64,000 nucleotides of DNA from Riemerella anatipestifer (GTDB lineage: Bacteria; Bacteroidota; Bacteroidia; Flavobacteriales; Weeksellaceae): the NCBI RefSeq assembly GCF_035666175.1, contig NZ_CP142016.1, positions 2,418,001-2,482,000 on the forward strand. The letters are read 5' to 3'. Below, piece after piece: positions 18,220-28,112 of this stretch. The position numbers and the translations under genes were made by a program. The notes beneath the pieces are model-generated. The model saw only the letters and a program-made list of their open reading frames with translations. It ran no database searches and was not told where the DNA came from. The stretch's first letter is position 1, and every line of letters begins with the position of its first letter.

Positions 18220-19446
18220 TCAATCCACTACTTCTGAAACAGTTGATTTTTCTATTAGAAAAATTCCGTCAAAAGCTTCTTCTATTTCAGTTTTTAGGCA
18301 CATCGAATCAAATCGAATCTTATTACAATTTTTTAATTCCGTACTTCTGTTCATTAGTAAACAGCATTCTTTTCCTCCAAATTCTTGCATAATAAATTCA
18401 ACAGAATCCGACTCTGGAAAATCAAGTGGAAATTTATCAACCCTAAAGCCAAATTGATAATCATTATCAGGATACAATGCCGCAGTTTCTCCACGTAGAT
18501 TAGTTATTGCAAATGCTTTATATTTTTCTCCAAAAGTCATCGAAAGTCTTTGCCCCATTGGATAACAACTAATAAATCCATCAAAATCTACCGGAGTTTT
18601 TTGAATGTGAGCATTGTGGGCAACCAAAATAATCTTTTTACCAAGTGAATTTTTCAAAAACCAATCAATGCTTTCTGCCATATACTGGTCTTTTGCTCCC
18701 ATATCTCCTTCAATTCCCCTTTCAGTAATGAAACTTTCCATAGCATCAGCATTATAATTCATATAAATCAAGCCTTTAACTTGATGAACTATCGATTGAA
18801 ATTCTAAACTTTCTAATTTTGGTTGAAGAGTAATCAAACGAATGTAAACTTTTAATAGCAATGCTTTTAATTCATTATGTTCAGCTTCATCAAAAAGCGA
18901 TAAATTTAACGCAAGCTGAGAAGTCGAATAGAAATCAAATTTCTCAGCAAGATTTAAAATCTTCTGTAAGACATCAGAAGAAACGATTGAAAGTCTTTGC
19001 AAATAATCAGATACAATACGAAAGTTTGGAAAATAAGAACCTCCATTTTTAGGAATATCCACACCTAAAAAGGTAATTTGATTATTATTGTCTTGATTAT
19101 ACCGACGAAGCCATAGCAAAGTATCTTTAAACTCATTTGGATAATAAAAGTGTGACAGTAACTTATCCAAATCGTCGAATGGAATTTGTGATTTTATCCA
19201 CTTATCAACTTCTAATCCTTCAGAAAAACCAAACTCAAATGCCAAGGTGTCAAAATCACATTCAGTTACTAAAAACTCAATAACTTGATGCCTGAATGTA
19301 AAAAACTCTTTTATGAAATGTGCGTTTTCGCCTAAACCAACAATTGTAGAAGAATCAAAATATTCTCGAAATCGAAAAAGACTTTGTTTTATGGATGTAT
19401 TATTTTCCGAATTAAACGGAAAAGTTAAGGGTTTTATATTTTTCAT
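18220..19446 (-). CDS. ere(D): Erythromycin esterase, Ere(D)-like (unit 11)
   Basis: 408 residues of the erythromycin esterase family, which opens the lactone ring of 14-membered macrolides. Family signatures are GLGENAHFIKEFF (catalytic-type His, about residues 37-49), AFEFGFSEG (about 69-77) and LVAHNAHIQ in the second half. Ere(D) was described from Riemerella, by memory, and the length fits. It is encoded against the array direction. A candidate TATCTTTG box lies at 19577-19584 on the minus strand, and CGTCT/AGACG (19491-19505) would form a small leader hairpin. Confidence 0.8.
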   Translation of the reverse strand: MKNIKPLTFPFNSENNTSIKQSLFRFREYFDSSTIVGLGENAHFIKEFFTFRHQVIEFLVTECDFDTLAFEFGFSEGLEVDKWIKSQIPFDDLDKLLSHFYYPNEFKDTLLWLRRYNQDNNNQITFLGVDIPKNGGSYFPNFRIVSDYLQRLSIVSSDVLQKILNLAEKFDFYSTSQLALNLSLFDEAEHNELKALLLKVYIRLITLQPKLESLEFQSIVHQVKGLIYMNYNADAMESFITERGIEGDMGAKDQYMAESIDWFLKNSLGKKIILVAHNAHIQKTPVDFDGFISCYPMGQRLSMTFGEKYKAFAITNLRGETAALYPDNDYQFGFRVDKFPLDFPESDSVEFIMQEFGGKECCLLMNRSTELKNCNKIRFDSMCLKTEIEEAFDGIFLIEKSTVSEVVD

Positions 19447-19598
19447 TATTACCTTATTTTAAATTAAAAATTAACGTACCAAATAGCAACCGTCTCAAAA
19501 AGACGATTTAATAATTTACTTTAATTTTTAATTACCAAGGCTTGCTGAAATACATAAAATGTGAATTATTTGAATACAAAGATACTAAAAATTCCTTC

Positions 19599-19792
19599 AC
19601 ATAACATCGCATTGGCAAAATGGCAGGTTAAGTGCTAAATTGAAAGTTTCTGCATTTTATTCCGCCGAATGTGTTCCACATTCGCTTTTTATTTGTAAGT
19701 TAGCTCTGTGGAAACACATCGGCTACGTTCTCGCTAAATTGAACTTTTTGTCCAATTTATCCGCCACTTCGCCAATGCGTTTCCCGTTATGT
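19599..19792 (+). repeat. attC site of unit 11
   Basis: R'' ACATAAC, R' GTTATGT. Arms CGCATTGGCAAAATGGCAGG and CCGCCACTTCGCCAATGCG. The unit start TTATGTGAA is complementary to TTCACATAA. Confidence 0.85.
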
Positions 19793-19803
19793 GCCATTTT
19801 TGA

Positions 19804-20970
<1,167 letters not shown>

Positions 20971-20986
20971 AATGGAATAAAACGGC

Positions 20987-21119
20987 ACATAACAAACAAA
21001 TTGGCAATAGAGCCGGTGAAGTACTTCTATTGAACTTTTGTGCAATGTTGAAGATTAGTAATTCTATTCAACATTTGTGCTAAAAGTCGGCTCCATCGCC
21101 AATTTGCCAAACGTTAGCA
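20987..21119 (+). repeat. attC site of unit 12
   Basis: R'' ACATAAC, R' GTTAGCA. The left arm CAAATTGGCAATAGAGCCGG pairs with CGGCTCCATCGCCAATTTG. This family occurs once. The unit start TTATGTGCC is complementary to GGCACATAA. Confidence 0.8.
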
Positions 21120-21155
21120 GTAATGGTAGGACGACCCAACAGACAATGAAGTGAT

Positions 21156-21950
21156 ATGCAAAAAACGACATTTAAGATAGCAAAAATGGACTGTCCATCA
21201 GAAGAACAAATGATTCGGATGAAACTTGACGATTTGACAAATATTCAATCGTTAGAATTTGACATACCCAACCGACTTTTACACGTTTTTCATATAGACA
21301 ATAATGAACAAATTTTTCAGCGACTTGACACATTAAAATTTGACACTTCAATTCTCTCGACTGTTTCGGTTGACAATTTTACAGCAACTGACAATCAAAA
21401 TGACGAAAGAAAAACCTTATGGACTGTTTTAATAATAAATTTTTTGTTTTTCGCCATTGAAATTGTAACAGGACTTATATCAAACTCAATGGGCTTGGTT
21501 GCCGACAGTTTAGATATGCTGGCTGACAGTATTGTTTATGGACTTGCATTAATTGCTGTTGGCGGAACAGTAGTCAGAAAAAAGAATATCGCAAAATTTG
21601 CAGGATACTTTCAAATTCTTCTTGCTGTAATTGGTTTTATAGAGGTAGTCAGACGATTTATTGGAGTCGAGAAAATGCCTGACTTTCAAACAATGATTTT
21701 CGTTTCGATTGTAGCGTTAATAGCTAATGTTATTTGTCTGTATTTATTGCAAAAGAGAAAAAGCAAAGAAGCTCATATGCAAGCAAGTATGATTTTTACT
21801 TCAAATGACATAATCATAAATTCGGGAGTAATTACAGCAGGACTTTTGGTTAATTGGCTCAATTCAGGTTATCCCGACTTAATTATTGGAGCAATTGTAT
21901 TTGTCATTGTAGCGAGAGGAGCTTACAGAATTTTACAGCTATCAAAATGA
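21156..21950 (+). CDS. Cation diffusion facilitator-like transporter, second copy (unit 13)
   Basis: Identical 264-residue product to the gene at 11806-12600, in an identical 995-bp cassette (21114-22108). See that entry for domains. Copies of this cassette flank the block of units 7-12, which holds the class D beta-lactamase, estT, floR, erm(F), ere(D) and tet(X), so homologous recombination between them could amplify or delete that block. Confidence 0.8.
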   Translation: MQKTTFKIAKMDCPSEEQMIRMKLDDLTNIQSLEFDIPNRLLHVFHIDNNEQIFQRLDTLKFDTSILSTVSVDNFTATDNQNDERKTLWTVLIINFLFFAIEIVTGLISNSMGLVADSLDMLADSIVYGLALIAVGGTVVRKKNIAKFAGYFQILLAVIGFIEVVRRFIGVEKMPDFQTMIFVSIVALIANVICLYLLQKRKSKEAHMQASMIFTSNDIIINSGVITAGLLVNWLNSGYPDLIIGAIVFVIVARGAYRILQLSK

Positions 21951-21981
21951 CGACTGACAAGACAACGGAAGAAACCACTAC

Positions 21982-22114
21982 TGCTAACAGCGGTTTTGCG
22001 TCAGGCGGGGTGACGTGCTTCGTATGAGCATTTGTGCTAAATTTGAGCTTTCGGCTTCGTATCAAGGTTAATGCTAAAAATCCCGCCCGAACGCAAAGCC
22101 GCAAAACGTTGCAC
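21982..22114 (+). repeat. attC site of unit 13
   Basis: R'' TGCTAAC, R' GTTGCAC. Arms as in unit 6. Confidence 0.85.
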
Positions 22115-22625
22115 GCAACACTACTGAAATTCACGCAGCCGAAATAAAGTTAAATTTTAGCGTTATAAAAGAAACTGAATCCAAACCGAACAAAGAAAAT
22201 GTTGAAAGGTTTGAATTCATTTTCTATTTTTTGTATCACGGAATATAATTGATTTTTACTCGTAGTGAATTTTCATTAGTGTAGCGTAACAACGGAACAA
22301 TCACCGAATTGACTTTGTCAGAGTAGTAATTACAATTCCTATGAAAAACTGAATTGAAAATAGGATAGACTTGAATTTGAAAAACTGTAATTGATTTTAG
22401 GAAACCGAAATTGACTGAAATTGCTTGGACAATTGAATCTTAATCTGTGCGAATATACCATATTGTGAATACTAAATAGAAGCGGAAACGAAAGTCCAGC
22501 GTGCAACACGGGTTTTGCAAAAAAGCGGGAGCGGTTTTTGTTTGGACATAATGTAATTTTTATTACCTTTGTATTGTTGGGGGAGGTTGGTGGTTTTTTA
22601 TCCGCTTCTTCGCAAAGCCCCACCA
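22109..22625 (+). other. Gene-less cassette of family B (unit 14)
   Basis: A 517-bp unit without a convincing gene; an opposite-strand 95-codon frame overlaps the attC site and is treated as a shadow. A 17-bp hairpin with two mismatches lies at 22171-22224 (arms 22171-22187 and 22208-22224). It aligns with the family A hairpin, with AAACC/GGTTT in place of AGACC/GGTCT. Identical to unit 23. Confidence 0.6.
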
Positions 22626-22631
22626 TTACCA
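22501..22631 (+). repeat. attC site of unit 14 with altered core
   Basis: R'' GTGCAAC. The left arm GGGTTTTGCAAAAAAGCGGG pairs with CCGCTTCTTCGCAAAGCCC. R' reads ATTACCA: the conserved G before the TT is an A, so this junction may be unable to recombine. Confidence 0.75.
22542..22571 (+). promoter_or_regulatory. Promoter inside the attC centre of unit 14
   Basis: TTG at 22542-22544, a 19-nt spacer, then TACCTTTG at 22564-22571, pointing into unit 15. This attC family differs from that of unit 4, so the promoter feature is shared between families. Confidence 0.65.
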
Positions 22632-23219
22632 GCTATACACTCCAAACATTTCGCTAAGGAACTGAAACGATTTAAAGTGCTCTAAATTGTGAATAATAAG
22701 AAACTGAATTCAGACCCAGCCGAGCAGAACGTGTTAGAGGTCTAAATTCATTTTCTACAACGGACGACTTGAAAGCATATTTGAATGAGTCGACTCTTAA
22801 AAAATGTTGGGGAGTACAGCTGATAACTTTTAACGCTCGACTGAATGTTGGACTTTTAAAACCTAAAAAAAGAGGAAAAATCCAAAAGGGAAGAACCTCA
22901 AACTGACGAAAAGCGGAAAAACGAATGGATTTTGGAACTGAAAACTGAAAAAGAATAACTAAAAAACTGCGGAACTGACTTAAAGGCTGAAAAACTAAAC
23001 GGTCAAATTGTGGACTTGAACGCTGAAAATGTGAAAAATGTGCGGACTGAAAACTATGCGGAAAAGACACTACGCAGAAAAAAATAGTACAGCTGGTAAC
23101 AAGGTATTGCCGCAAGCGGGGTTAATTGCTTTTTTAGAAAATTTTGTTTATCTTTGGAGTATGGTATTTTAGTTGAAGTTAGGTGCTAAGAAGCCCCGCC
23201 TTCGGCAATACCCGGACCG
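22626..23219 (+). other. Gene-less cassette of family A (unit 15)
   Basis: A 594-bp copy of unit 4, with the hairpin at 22700-22755. It carries the same two linked bases (ATGTGCGG and GACACTACG) as unit 4. It stands in tandem with unit 16. Confidence 0.6.
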
Positions 23220-23225
23220 TTACCA
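23094..23225 (+). repeat. attC site of unit 15
   Basis: R'' TGGTAAC, R' GTTACCA. Arms GGTATTGCCGCAAGCGGGG and CCCCGCCTTCGGCAATACC. Confidence 0.85.
23126..23156 (+). promoter_or_regulatory. Promoter inside the attC centre of unit 15
   Basis: TTG at 23126-23128, 20-nt spacer, TATCTTTG at 23149-23156. Confidence 0.65.
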
Positions 23226-23813
23226 GCTATACACTCCAAACATTTCGCTAAGGAACTGAAACGATTTAAAGTGCTCTAAATTGTGAATAATAAGAAACTG
23301 AATTCAGACCCAGCCGAGCAGAACGTGTTAGAGGTCTAAATTCATTTTCTACAACGGACGACTTGAAAGCATATTTGAATGAGTCGACTCTTAAAAAATG
23401 TTGGGGAGTACAGCTGATAACTTTTAACGCTCGACTGAATGTTGGACTTTTAAAACCTAAAAAAAGAGGAAAAATCCAAAAGGGAAGAACCTCAAACTGA
23501 CGAAAAGCGGAAAAACGAATGGATTTTGGAACTGAAAACTGAAAAAGAATAACTAAAAAACTGCGGAACTGACTTAAAGGCTGAAAAACTAAACGGTCAA
23601 ATTGTGGACTTGAACGCTGAAAATGTGAAAAACGTGCGGACTGAAAACTATGCGGAAAAGACACCACGCAGAAAAAAATAGTACAGCTGGTAACAAGGTA
23701 TTGCCGCAAGCGGGGTTAATTGCTTTTTTAGAAAATTTTGTTTATCTTTGGAGTATGGTATTTTAGTTGAAGTTAGGTGCTAAGAAGCCCCGCCTTCGGC
23801 AATACCCGGACCG
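23220..23813 (+). other. Gene-less cassette of family A, second allele (unit 16)
   Basis: A 594-bp unit differing from unit 15 by linked substitutions (ACGTGCGG and GACACCACG). The hairpin lies at 23294-23349. Units 24 and 28 share this allele. Confidence 0.6.
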
Positions 23814-23819
23814 TTGTGT
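23688..23819 (+). repeat. attC site of unit 16
   Basis: R'' TGGTAAC, R' GTTGTGT. Arms as in unit 15. Confidence 0.85.
23720..23750 (+). promoter_or_regulatory. Promoter inside the attC centre of unit 16, reading into the GmrSD-like gene
   Basis: TTG at 23720-23722, 20-nt spacer, TATCTTTG at 23743-23750. The next gene starts 134 nt downstream, and I see no better promoter for it. Confidence 0.7.
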
Positions 23820-23884
23820 GCTATGGTAGAACGGCACTCCTGCAAAAAATGAACAAAAAACATAACAAGAAAAAATAAATAAAT

Positions 23885-25636
23885 ATGTCAAAACTAAATG
23901 TTGACCAAAAGACAATAATGTTATTATTTTCCGACAAGAAATCGGATTTTCTCATTCCTGACTATCAAAGACCATATGCTTGGGAGGAAGGACAATGCCA
24001 AACGCTCTGGGACGATATTTTTTCATTTGCATTTCCCGACAATAACTATGAAAAGTTCAACAAAGATGAAGAGTATTTTTTAGGTTCGATTGTAACATTT
24101 GAAAATGAAAATGGAAAAAAGGAAGTTATTGACGGACAGCAACGCTTGACTACTTTAATGCTTCTACTTCGTGCATTTTACTCGAAATTTGGTAATATGC
24201 AAGACAATAATTCCAAAAACACAAGAGAAAGAATTGCTCAATGTTTATGGAAAACAAATGAGTTTGGAGAAGCGGATTTAGAAAATTTAAAAATTGATTC
24301 AGAAGTTGCAACAGACAACGACAAAGAAGAATTTTTAGAAATATTAAGAACAGGAATTGTAAACAAGGGACAAAAAAGTAATTATGCTAAAAACTATATT
24401 TTCTTTCAACAAAAGATAGATGAGTTTTTAAGTGAATTCCCATCTTATTTTGCGTATTTGCCTGCACGAATTTTACAAAACTGTATCCTTTTACCAATAG
24501 AAGCAGAATCACAAGACACAGCATTAAGAATATTCTCAACATTAAACGATAGAGGACTTCCTTTGTCAGATGCGGACATATTTAAAGCACAATTTTACAA
24601 ACATTATGGTGCAAAAAACGAAAAGGATGCTTTTATTGAGAAATGGAAAGAGCTAGAAGAAATAAGTAGTCGAATTTTTAAACCTCTTAACGGAACACCA
24701 ATGGATGAACTTTTTACAAGATATATGTATTTTGTTCGTGCAAAACAAGGTAATAAATCAAGTACAACAGAGGCACTTCGAAAATTCTACGAAAAAGGTA
24801 AATATGCAATTTTAAAACAAGATGAAACTTTACCAAATCTTAAAATTTTAGTAGATTTTTGGAATGACGTTTACACCCAAAATACAGAAAGATTTTCGCC
24901 TAAAATTTTGAGAAAACTATTTATTTTGAACTATGCTCCAAACGGAATGTGGACATATTTTTTATCTGTTTACTTTTTACACAACAGAAACGAAAAAGAC
25001 CAGTTAGATGAAAATAAACTTGAAATTTTCTTAAACAAAATTATTGCATTTGTTTGGGGTTATGCTTTCACAAATCCGGGTGTAAATGCTTTGAGAACTC
25101 CTGTTTATAGTGAAATGATAAATGTTGTTACAAATAAAGAAGTAAATTTTGACGAACATAAATTTGAAGAAAACACTTTAAGAACTGCGATTAACAACTT
25201 TGAATTTAAAAACGGAAGACCTATAACACGGGCAATGCTTACTTGGTGGGCATTTAATGACAATAATCAAGAAATACCTGCTTTAAATATAAACTTTGAT
25301 ATTGAGCATATTTTTGCTCGCAAAAGACAAGAAAACGACAAAACTTTAACCAACACCAAAAATCTTGAATCACTTGGAAACAAAGTATTATTAGAAGACA
25401 AAATTAATATTAGAGCAGCTGATTACAGATTTAACGACAAAGTGAAATATTATAAAGGATTTACTAACGACAAAGGGCAACATAAAAAGGGAACAATAAT
25501 CCAAGAATTGGTTAATTTAGCAAATGATAAAAGCGATTTTACAGAACAAGACATTATAAACCGTACTGAAGAAATTACTAACAATTTTATCGACTATTTA
25601 AGAGATAACAACTTAATTAAAAAGAATTTACAATAA
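23885..25636 (+). CDS. DUF262-DUF1524 (GmrSD-like) protein, probable type IV restriction enzyme (unit 17)
   Basis: 583 residues. The N-terminal DUF262 (ParB-like) part has IPDYQRPYAWEEGQ (about residues 23-36) and VIDGQQRLTTLM (about 84-95). The C-terminal DUF1524 part has the HNH-type motif FDIEHIFARKR and SLGNKVLLEDKIN (about 475-520). GmrSD-type proteins use the first part to bind nucleotide and the second to cut modified phage DNA. The enzyme likely acts alone in the cytoplasm as phage defence. The whole gene fills one cassette. Target specificity is unknown. Confidence 0.8.
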   Translation: MSKLNVDQKTIMLLFSDKKSDFLIPDYQRPYAWEEGQCQTLWDDIFSFAFPDNNYEKFNKDEEYFLGSIVTFENENGKKEVIDGQQRLTTLMLLLRAFYSKFGNMQDNNSKNTRERIAQCLWKTNEFGEADLENLKIDSEVATDNDKEEFLEILRTGIVNKGQKSNYAKNYIFFQQKIDEFLSEFPSYFAYLPARILQNCILLPIEAESQDTALRIFSTLNDRGLPLSDADIFKAQFYKHYGAKNEKDAFIEKWKELEEISSRIFKPLNGTPMDELFTRYMYFVRAKQGNKSSTTEALRKFYEKGKYAILKQDETLPNLKILVDFWNDVYTQNTERFSPKILRKLFILNYAPNGMWTYFLSVYFLHNRNEKDQLDENKLEIFLNKIIAFVWGYAFTNPGVNALRTPVYSEMINVVTNKEVNFDEHKFEENTLRTAINNFEFKNGRPITRAMLTWWAFNDNNQEIPALNINFDIEHIFARKRQENDKTLTNTKNLESLGNKVLLEDKINIRAADYRFNDKVKYYKGFTNDKGQHKKGTIIQELVNLANDKSDFTEQDIINRTEEITNNFIDYLRDNNLIKKNLQ

Positions 25637-25643
25637 CCACAGC

Positions 25644-25775
25644 ACACAACAGCGGTTTTGCAAAATGGCGGGTTTAGTGCTAAATTGAACATTTGGTTTT
25701 CAAATGAAATTTAGTGTTAAATTGAAAGTAAGTGCTTCAAAATCCGCCACTTCGCAAAGCCACGAACCGTTAGGC
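25644..25775 (+). repeat. attC site of unit 17
   Basis: R'' ACACAAC, R' GTTAGGC. The left arm CGGTTTTGCAAAATGGCGGG pairs with CCGCCACTTCGCAAAGCC. The unit start TTGTGTGCT is complementary to AGCACACAA over 9 bp. Confidence 0.85.
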
Positions 25776-25847
25776 TATATGCTATAACAACAGCACTCGA
25801 AAAATAGGAACTGAAAAACGAACAGAAATAATTTGTAAATTTGCGAT

Positions 25848-26432
25848 ATGAATGACAAAAAACTTTACATAATCGCAGGCTGCAACGGAGCAGGAAAAAC
25901 AACTGCATCGTTTACGATTTTGCCAGAGATTTTAGATTGTAAAGAATTTGTGAATGCTGACGAAATTGCAAAAGGACTTTCTCCTTTTCAGCCCGAAAAA
26001 GTTTCTTTTGAAGCTGGGCGAATAATGCTAAACAGAATTAACGAGCTGCTTTCAGAAAACGAAAATTTTGCATTTGAAACAACTTTATCAACCAAAAGTT
26101 ATAAAAGCAAAATTAACGAAGCAAAAGATAAAGGCTATCGAGTAATTTTATTATTCTTTTGGCTTCAAAACATCGATTTAGCTAAAGAACGTGTAAAAAT
26201 AAGGGTTTTTGAAGGTGGACATAATATAGAACCAGAAGTTATTGAAAGAAGATATATCAGAGGCATTAAAAATTTGTTCGACATTTATCTTCCAATTGTT
26301 GATGGAGCATTTATTTTTGACAATTCTGAAGTACAACACAAATTGATTGCAGACAAACAAATAGACAATTTATTGAACATTGTAGACATAGACAAGTTTA
26401 ATCTTTTAAAAAATTACTATGACAACAACTGA
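25848..26432 (+). CDS. Zeta toxin-like kinase (unit 18)
   Basis: 194 residues with a Walker A motif GCNGAGKTTAS near residue 12 and a fold order matching zeta-type kinases (NADEIAKGLSPFQPE, then FAFETTLSTKSY, then RGIKNLFDIYLP). Zeta toxins phosphorylate UDP-N-acetylglucosamine, or other small molecules in related groups. The next gene overlaps its stop by 14 bp and is probably its partner. The order toxin then small gene is the reverse of epsilon-zeta. A non-toxin kinase role remains possible. Confidence 0.75.
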   Translation: MNDKKLYIIAGCNGAGKTTASFTILPEILDCKEFVNADEIAKGLSPFQPEKVSFEAGRIMLNRINELLSENENFAFETTLSTKSYKSKINEAKDKGYRVILLFFWLQNIDLAKERVKIRVFEGGHNIEPEVIERRYIRGIKNLFDIYLPIVDGAFIFDNSEVQHKLIADKQIDNLLNIVDIDKFNLLKNYYDNN

Positions 26433-26571
26433 AAAACACATAGAAGAAAAAAACAAAATCCTAAAAGGTCTTGAAAAAGTATATGAAAAACTTTTAGAAT
26501 TCAAGAAAATGAAAAATAGCGAACTTGTTGTTTTGCGTGACAACAAAATAATTAAGATAAAACCTGAATAA
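26419..26571 (+). CDS. Small charged protein, possible antitoxin of the zeta-like kinase (unit 18)
   Basis: ATG at 26419, stop TAA at 26569-26571, 50 residues. The product is rich in Lys and Glu with a likely coiled-coil helix (IEEKNKILKGLEKVYEKLLE). It overlaps the kinase gene by 14 bp, so translation is probably coupled. An antitoxin role is inferred from size and position only. Confidence 0.55.
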   Translation: MTTTEKHIEEKNKILKGLEKVYEKLLEFKKMKNSELVVLRDNKIIKIKPE

Positions 26572-26580
26572 AAGCACATC

Positions 26581-26713
26581 GCCTAACAAGGTATTGCCGC
26601 AAGCGGGGTTAATTGTTTTTTTAGAAACTTTTGTTTATCTTTGAGGTGTGGTATTTCAGTTGAAGTTAGGTGCTAAAAAGTTCCCGCCTTCGGCAATACC
26701 CGAGCCGTTAGCC
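26581..26713 (+). repeat. attC site of unit 18
   Basis: R'' GCCTAAC, R' GTTAGCC. Arms GGTATTGCCGCAAGCGGGG and CCCGCCTTCGGCAATACC. Confidence 0.85.
26613..26643 (+). promoter_or_regulatory. Promoter inside the attC centre of unit 18
   Basis: TTG at 26613-26615, 20-nt spacer, TATCTTTG at 26636-26643, reading into unit 19. Confidence 0.65.
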
Positions 26714-26826
26714 ATAATTTTAAACAACATCGCAATTAAAAGACAATTCATCATAGAAAAACAAAAGTTGAGTAATTAATTTTTGCGTATAATACCTTTG
26801 AACCAAAATAATTAACAAAATAAAAA

Positions 26827-27882
26827 ATGAAGAAATTTTTAAAAATCATTAAGTACGCATTTATTACCATTTTAAGTGTTTGTTTACTATTTGTCTTGTA
26901 CTTTTTTATTAGCAATAAATTGTTTTTAGAGTCTAAAAATGAAAATAATATAACCTACTTGGCAAAAAACAATACTGAAATCACAAACTCAATTAATGAC
27001 AAATTATTTGATGATGATTTTTATAAATCAAAGGTTTTCCTTTTGGGAGAAATTCACGGCTATGCTGACAATCAAAAATTGGACAAAGAGTTACTTTTTT
27101 TCTTAAATAAAAAATTGGGTGTTAAATATTACATCGCTGAAATGGACAGCATTACTGCTAAAAAACTTAATGTTTTTTTGACAGATGAATCGAAAAATCA
27201 ACAAACTTTAAAAGAGGTTGTTTTAGCAATTAAAAAAAGAATTCCGCAACAATCAAGTCAGGAACTATTTGACAAATGGAACGATATTTATGATTATAAC
27301 CAAAAACTAACAGATTCATTAAAAATTACAGTAATTGGAATCGACAAGAATTTCGACGATGATTCAAAAGGTACAAGAGACTTGGCGATGGCAACTAATT
27401 TAAAAAACTCAATCAAAAAATTGAATCTCGAAGATGAAAAATTTTATGGTCTTTTTGGTTTTTTCCACACCTTGCAAAATGTTACTGAAAATGGAAAAGA
27501 AACGTTTGCTTCTGAACTGAAAAATTTGGGTATAAAAACCACAACTTTTGTTAGTTATGCATTAGACAGCGAAATGTACCTTCCTAAAAATCCCCAATTC
27601 CCTACCCCAGAAAATGAAAAAGTGGATTGGATTAATGCAGATGGTCCATTTCAACTTGTTAAGGGAATCAATGATTTAAAAGAATTAAGTAAACCCAATT
27701 CAATTACCCTCTTTAAATTGAACTCAGAGGATTCACCTTATTTACAATCTCAACATTTAATTAGTGTAAAATCAAGAGTTTTTGGAGAAAATATTGTTCC
27801 TAAAAAAGGGACTTTTACAACAGATTATTTTCAGTATGTTTTTCTATTGAAAAATTCCAAAGCATTAACAAAACTGAAATAA
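26827..27882 (+). CDS. Membrane-anchored Tiki/ChaN/erythromycin-esterase-like superfamily protein (unit 19)
   Basis: 351 residues. One N-terminal membrane helix (about residues 8-30) is followed by a soluble domain with VFLLGEIHGYADNQKLDKEL (about 70-89), the GE-x-H signature of the Tiki/ChaN/Ere superfamily, then YYIAEMDS and GLFGFFHTLQ, which may supply a second conserved histidine. Members of this superfamily are metal- or haem-linked hydrolases and esterases. Substrate unknown. Its membrane anchor and low similarity to Ere(D) argue against a simple macrolide esterase. Confidence 0.55.
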   Translation: MKKFLKIIKYAFITILSVCLLFVLYFFISNKLFLESKNENNITYLAKNNTEITNSINDKLFDDDFYKSKVFLLGEIHGYADNQKLDKELLFFLNKKLGVKYYIAEMDSITAKKLNVFLTDESKNQQTLKEVVLAIKKRIPQQSSQELFDKWNDIYDYNQKLTDSLKITVIGIDKNFDDDSKGTRDLAMATNLKNSIKKLNLEDEKFYGLFGFFHTLQNVTENGKETFASELKNLGIKTTTFVSYALDSEMYLPKNPQFPTPENEKVDWINADGPFQLVKGINDLKELSKPNSITLFKLNSEDSPYLQSQHLISVKSRVFGENIVPKKGTFTTDYFQYVFLLKNSKALTKLK

Positions 27883-27892
27883 CAAAAACTAC

Positions 27893-28025
27893 GGCTAACA
27901 AGGTATTGCCGCAAGCGGGGTTAATTGTTTTTTTAGAAAATTTTGTTTACTTTTGAAGAGTGGTATTTTAGTTGAAGTTAGGTACTGAGAAGTCCCCGCC
28001 TTCGGCAATACCCTGACCGTTAGCC
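27893..28025 (+). repeat. attC site of unit 19
   Basis: R'' GGCTAAC, R' GTTAGCC. Arms GGTATTGCCGCAAGCGGGG and CCCCGCCTTCGGCAATACC. Confidence 0.85.
27925..27955 (+). promoter_or_regulatory. Promoter inside the attC centre of unit 19, reading into the DpnII-type operon
   Basis: TTG at 27925-27927, 20-nt spacer, TACTTTTG at 27948-27955. Confidence 0.65.
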
Positions 28026-28112
28026 GACACCCCACGAGCGATCGTGCAAAAATCGACATTCCGACAAATTTCAGCTTTGGAGTAACTTCAAACAAAAATT
28101 AAAATTGTATAT

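Noticed and set aside
22339..22626. 95-codon opposite-strand frame in family B units (also 32708-32995)
   Set aside because: It reads through the attC arms and has no domain; most likely a shadow of a repeated non-coding unit.
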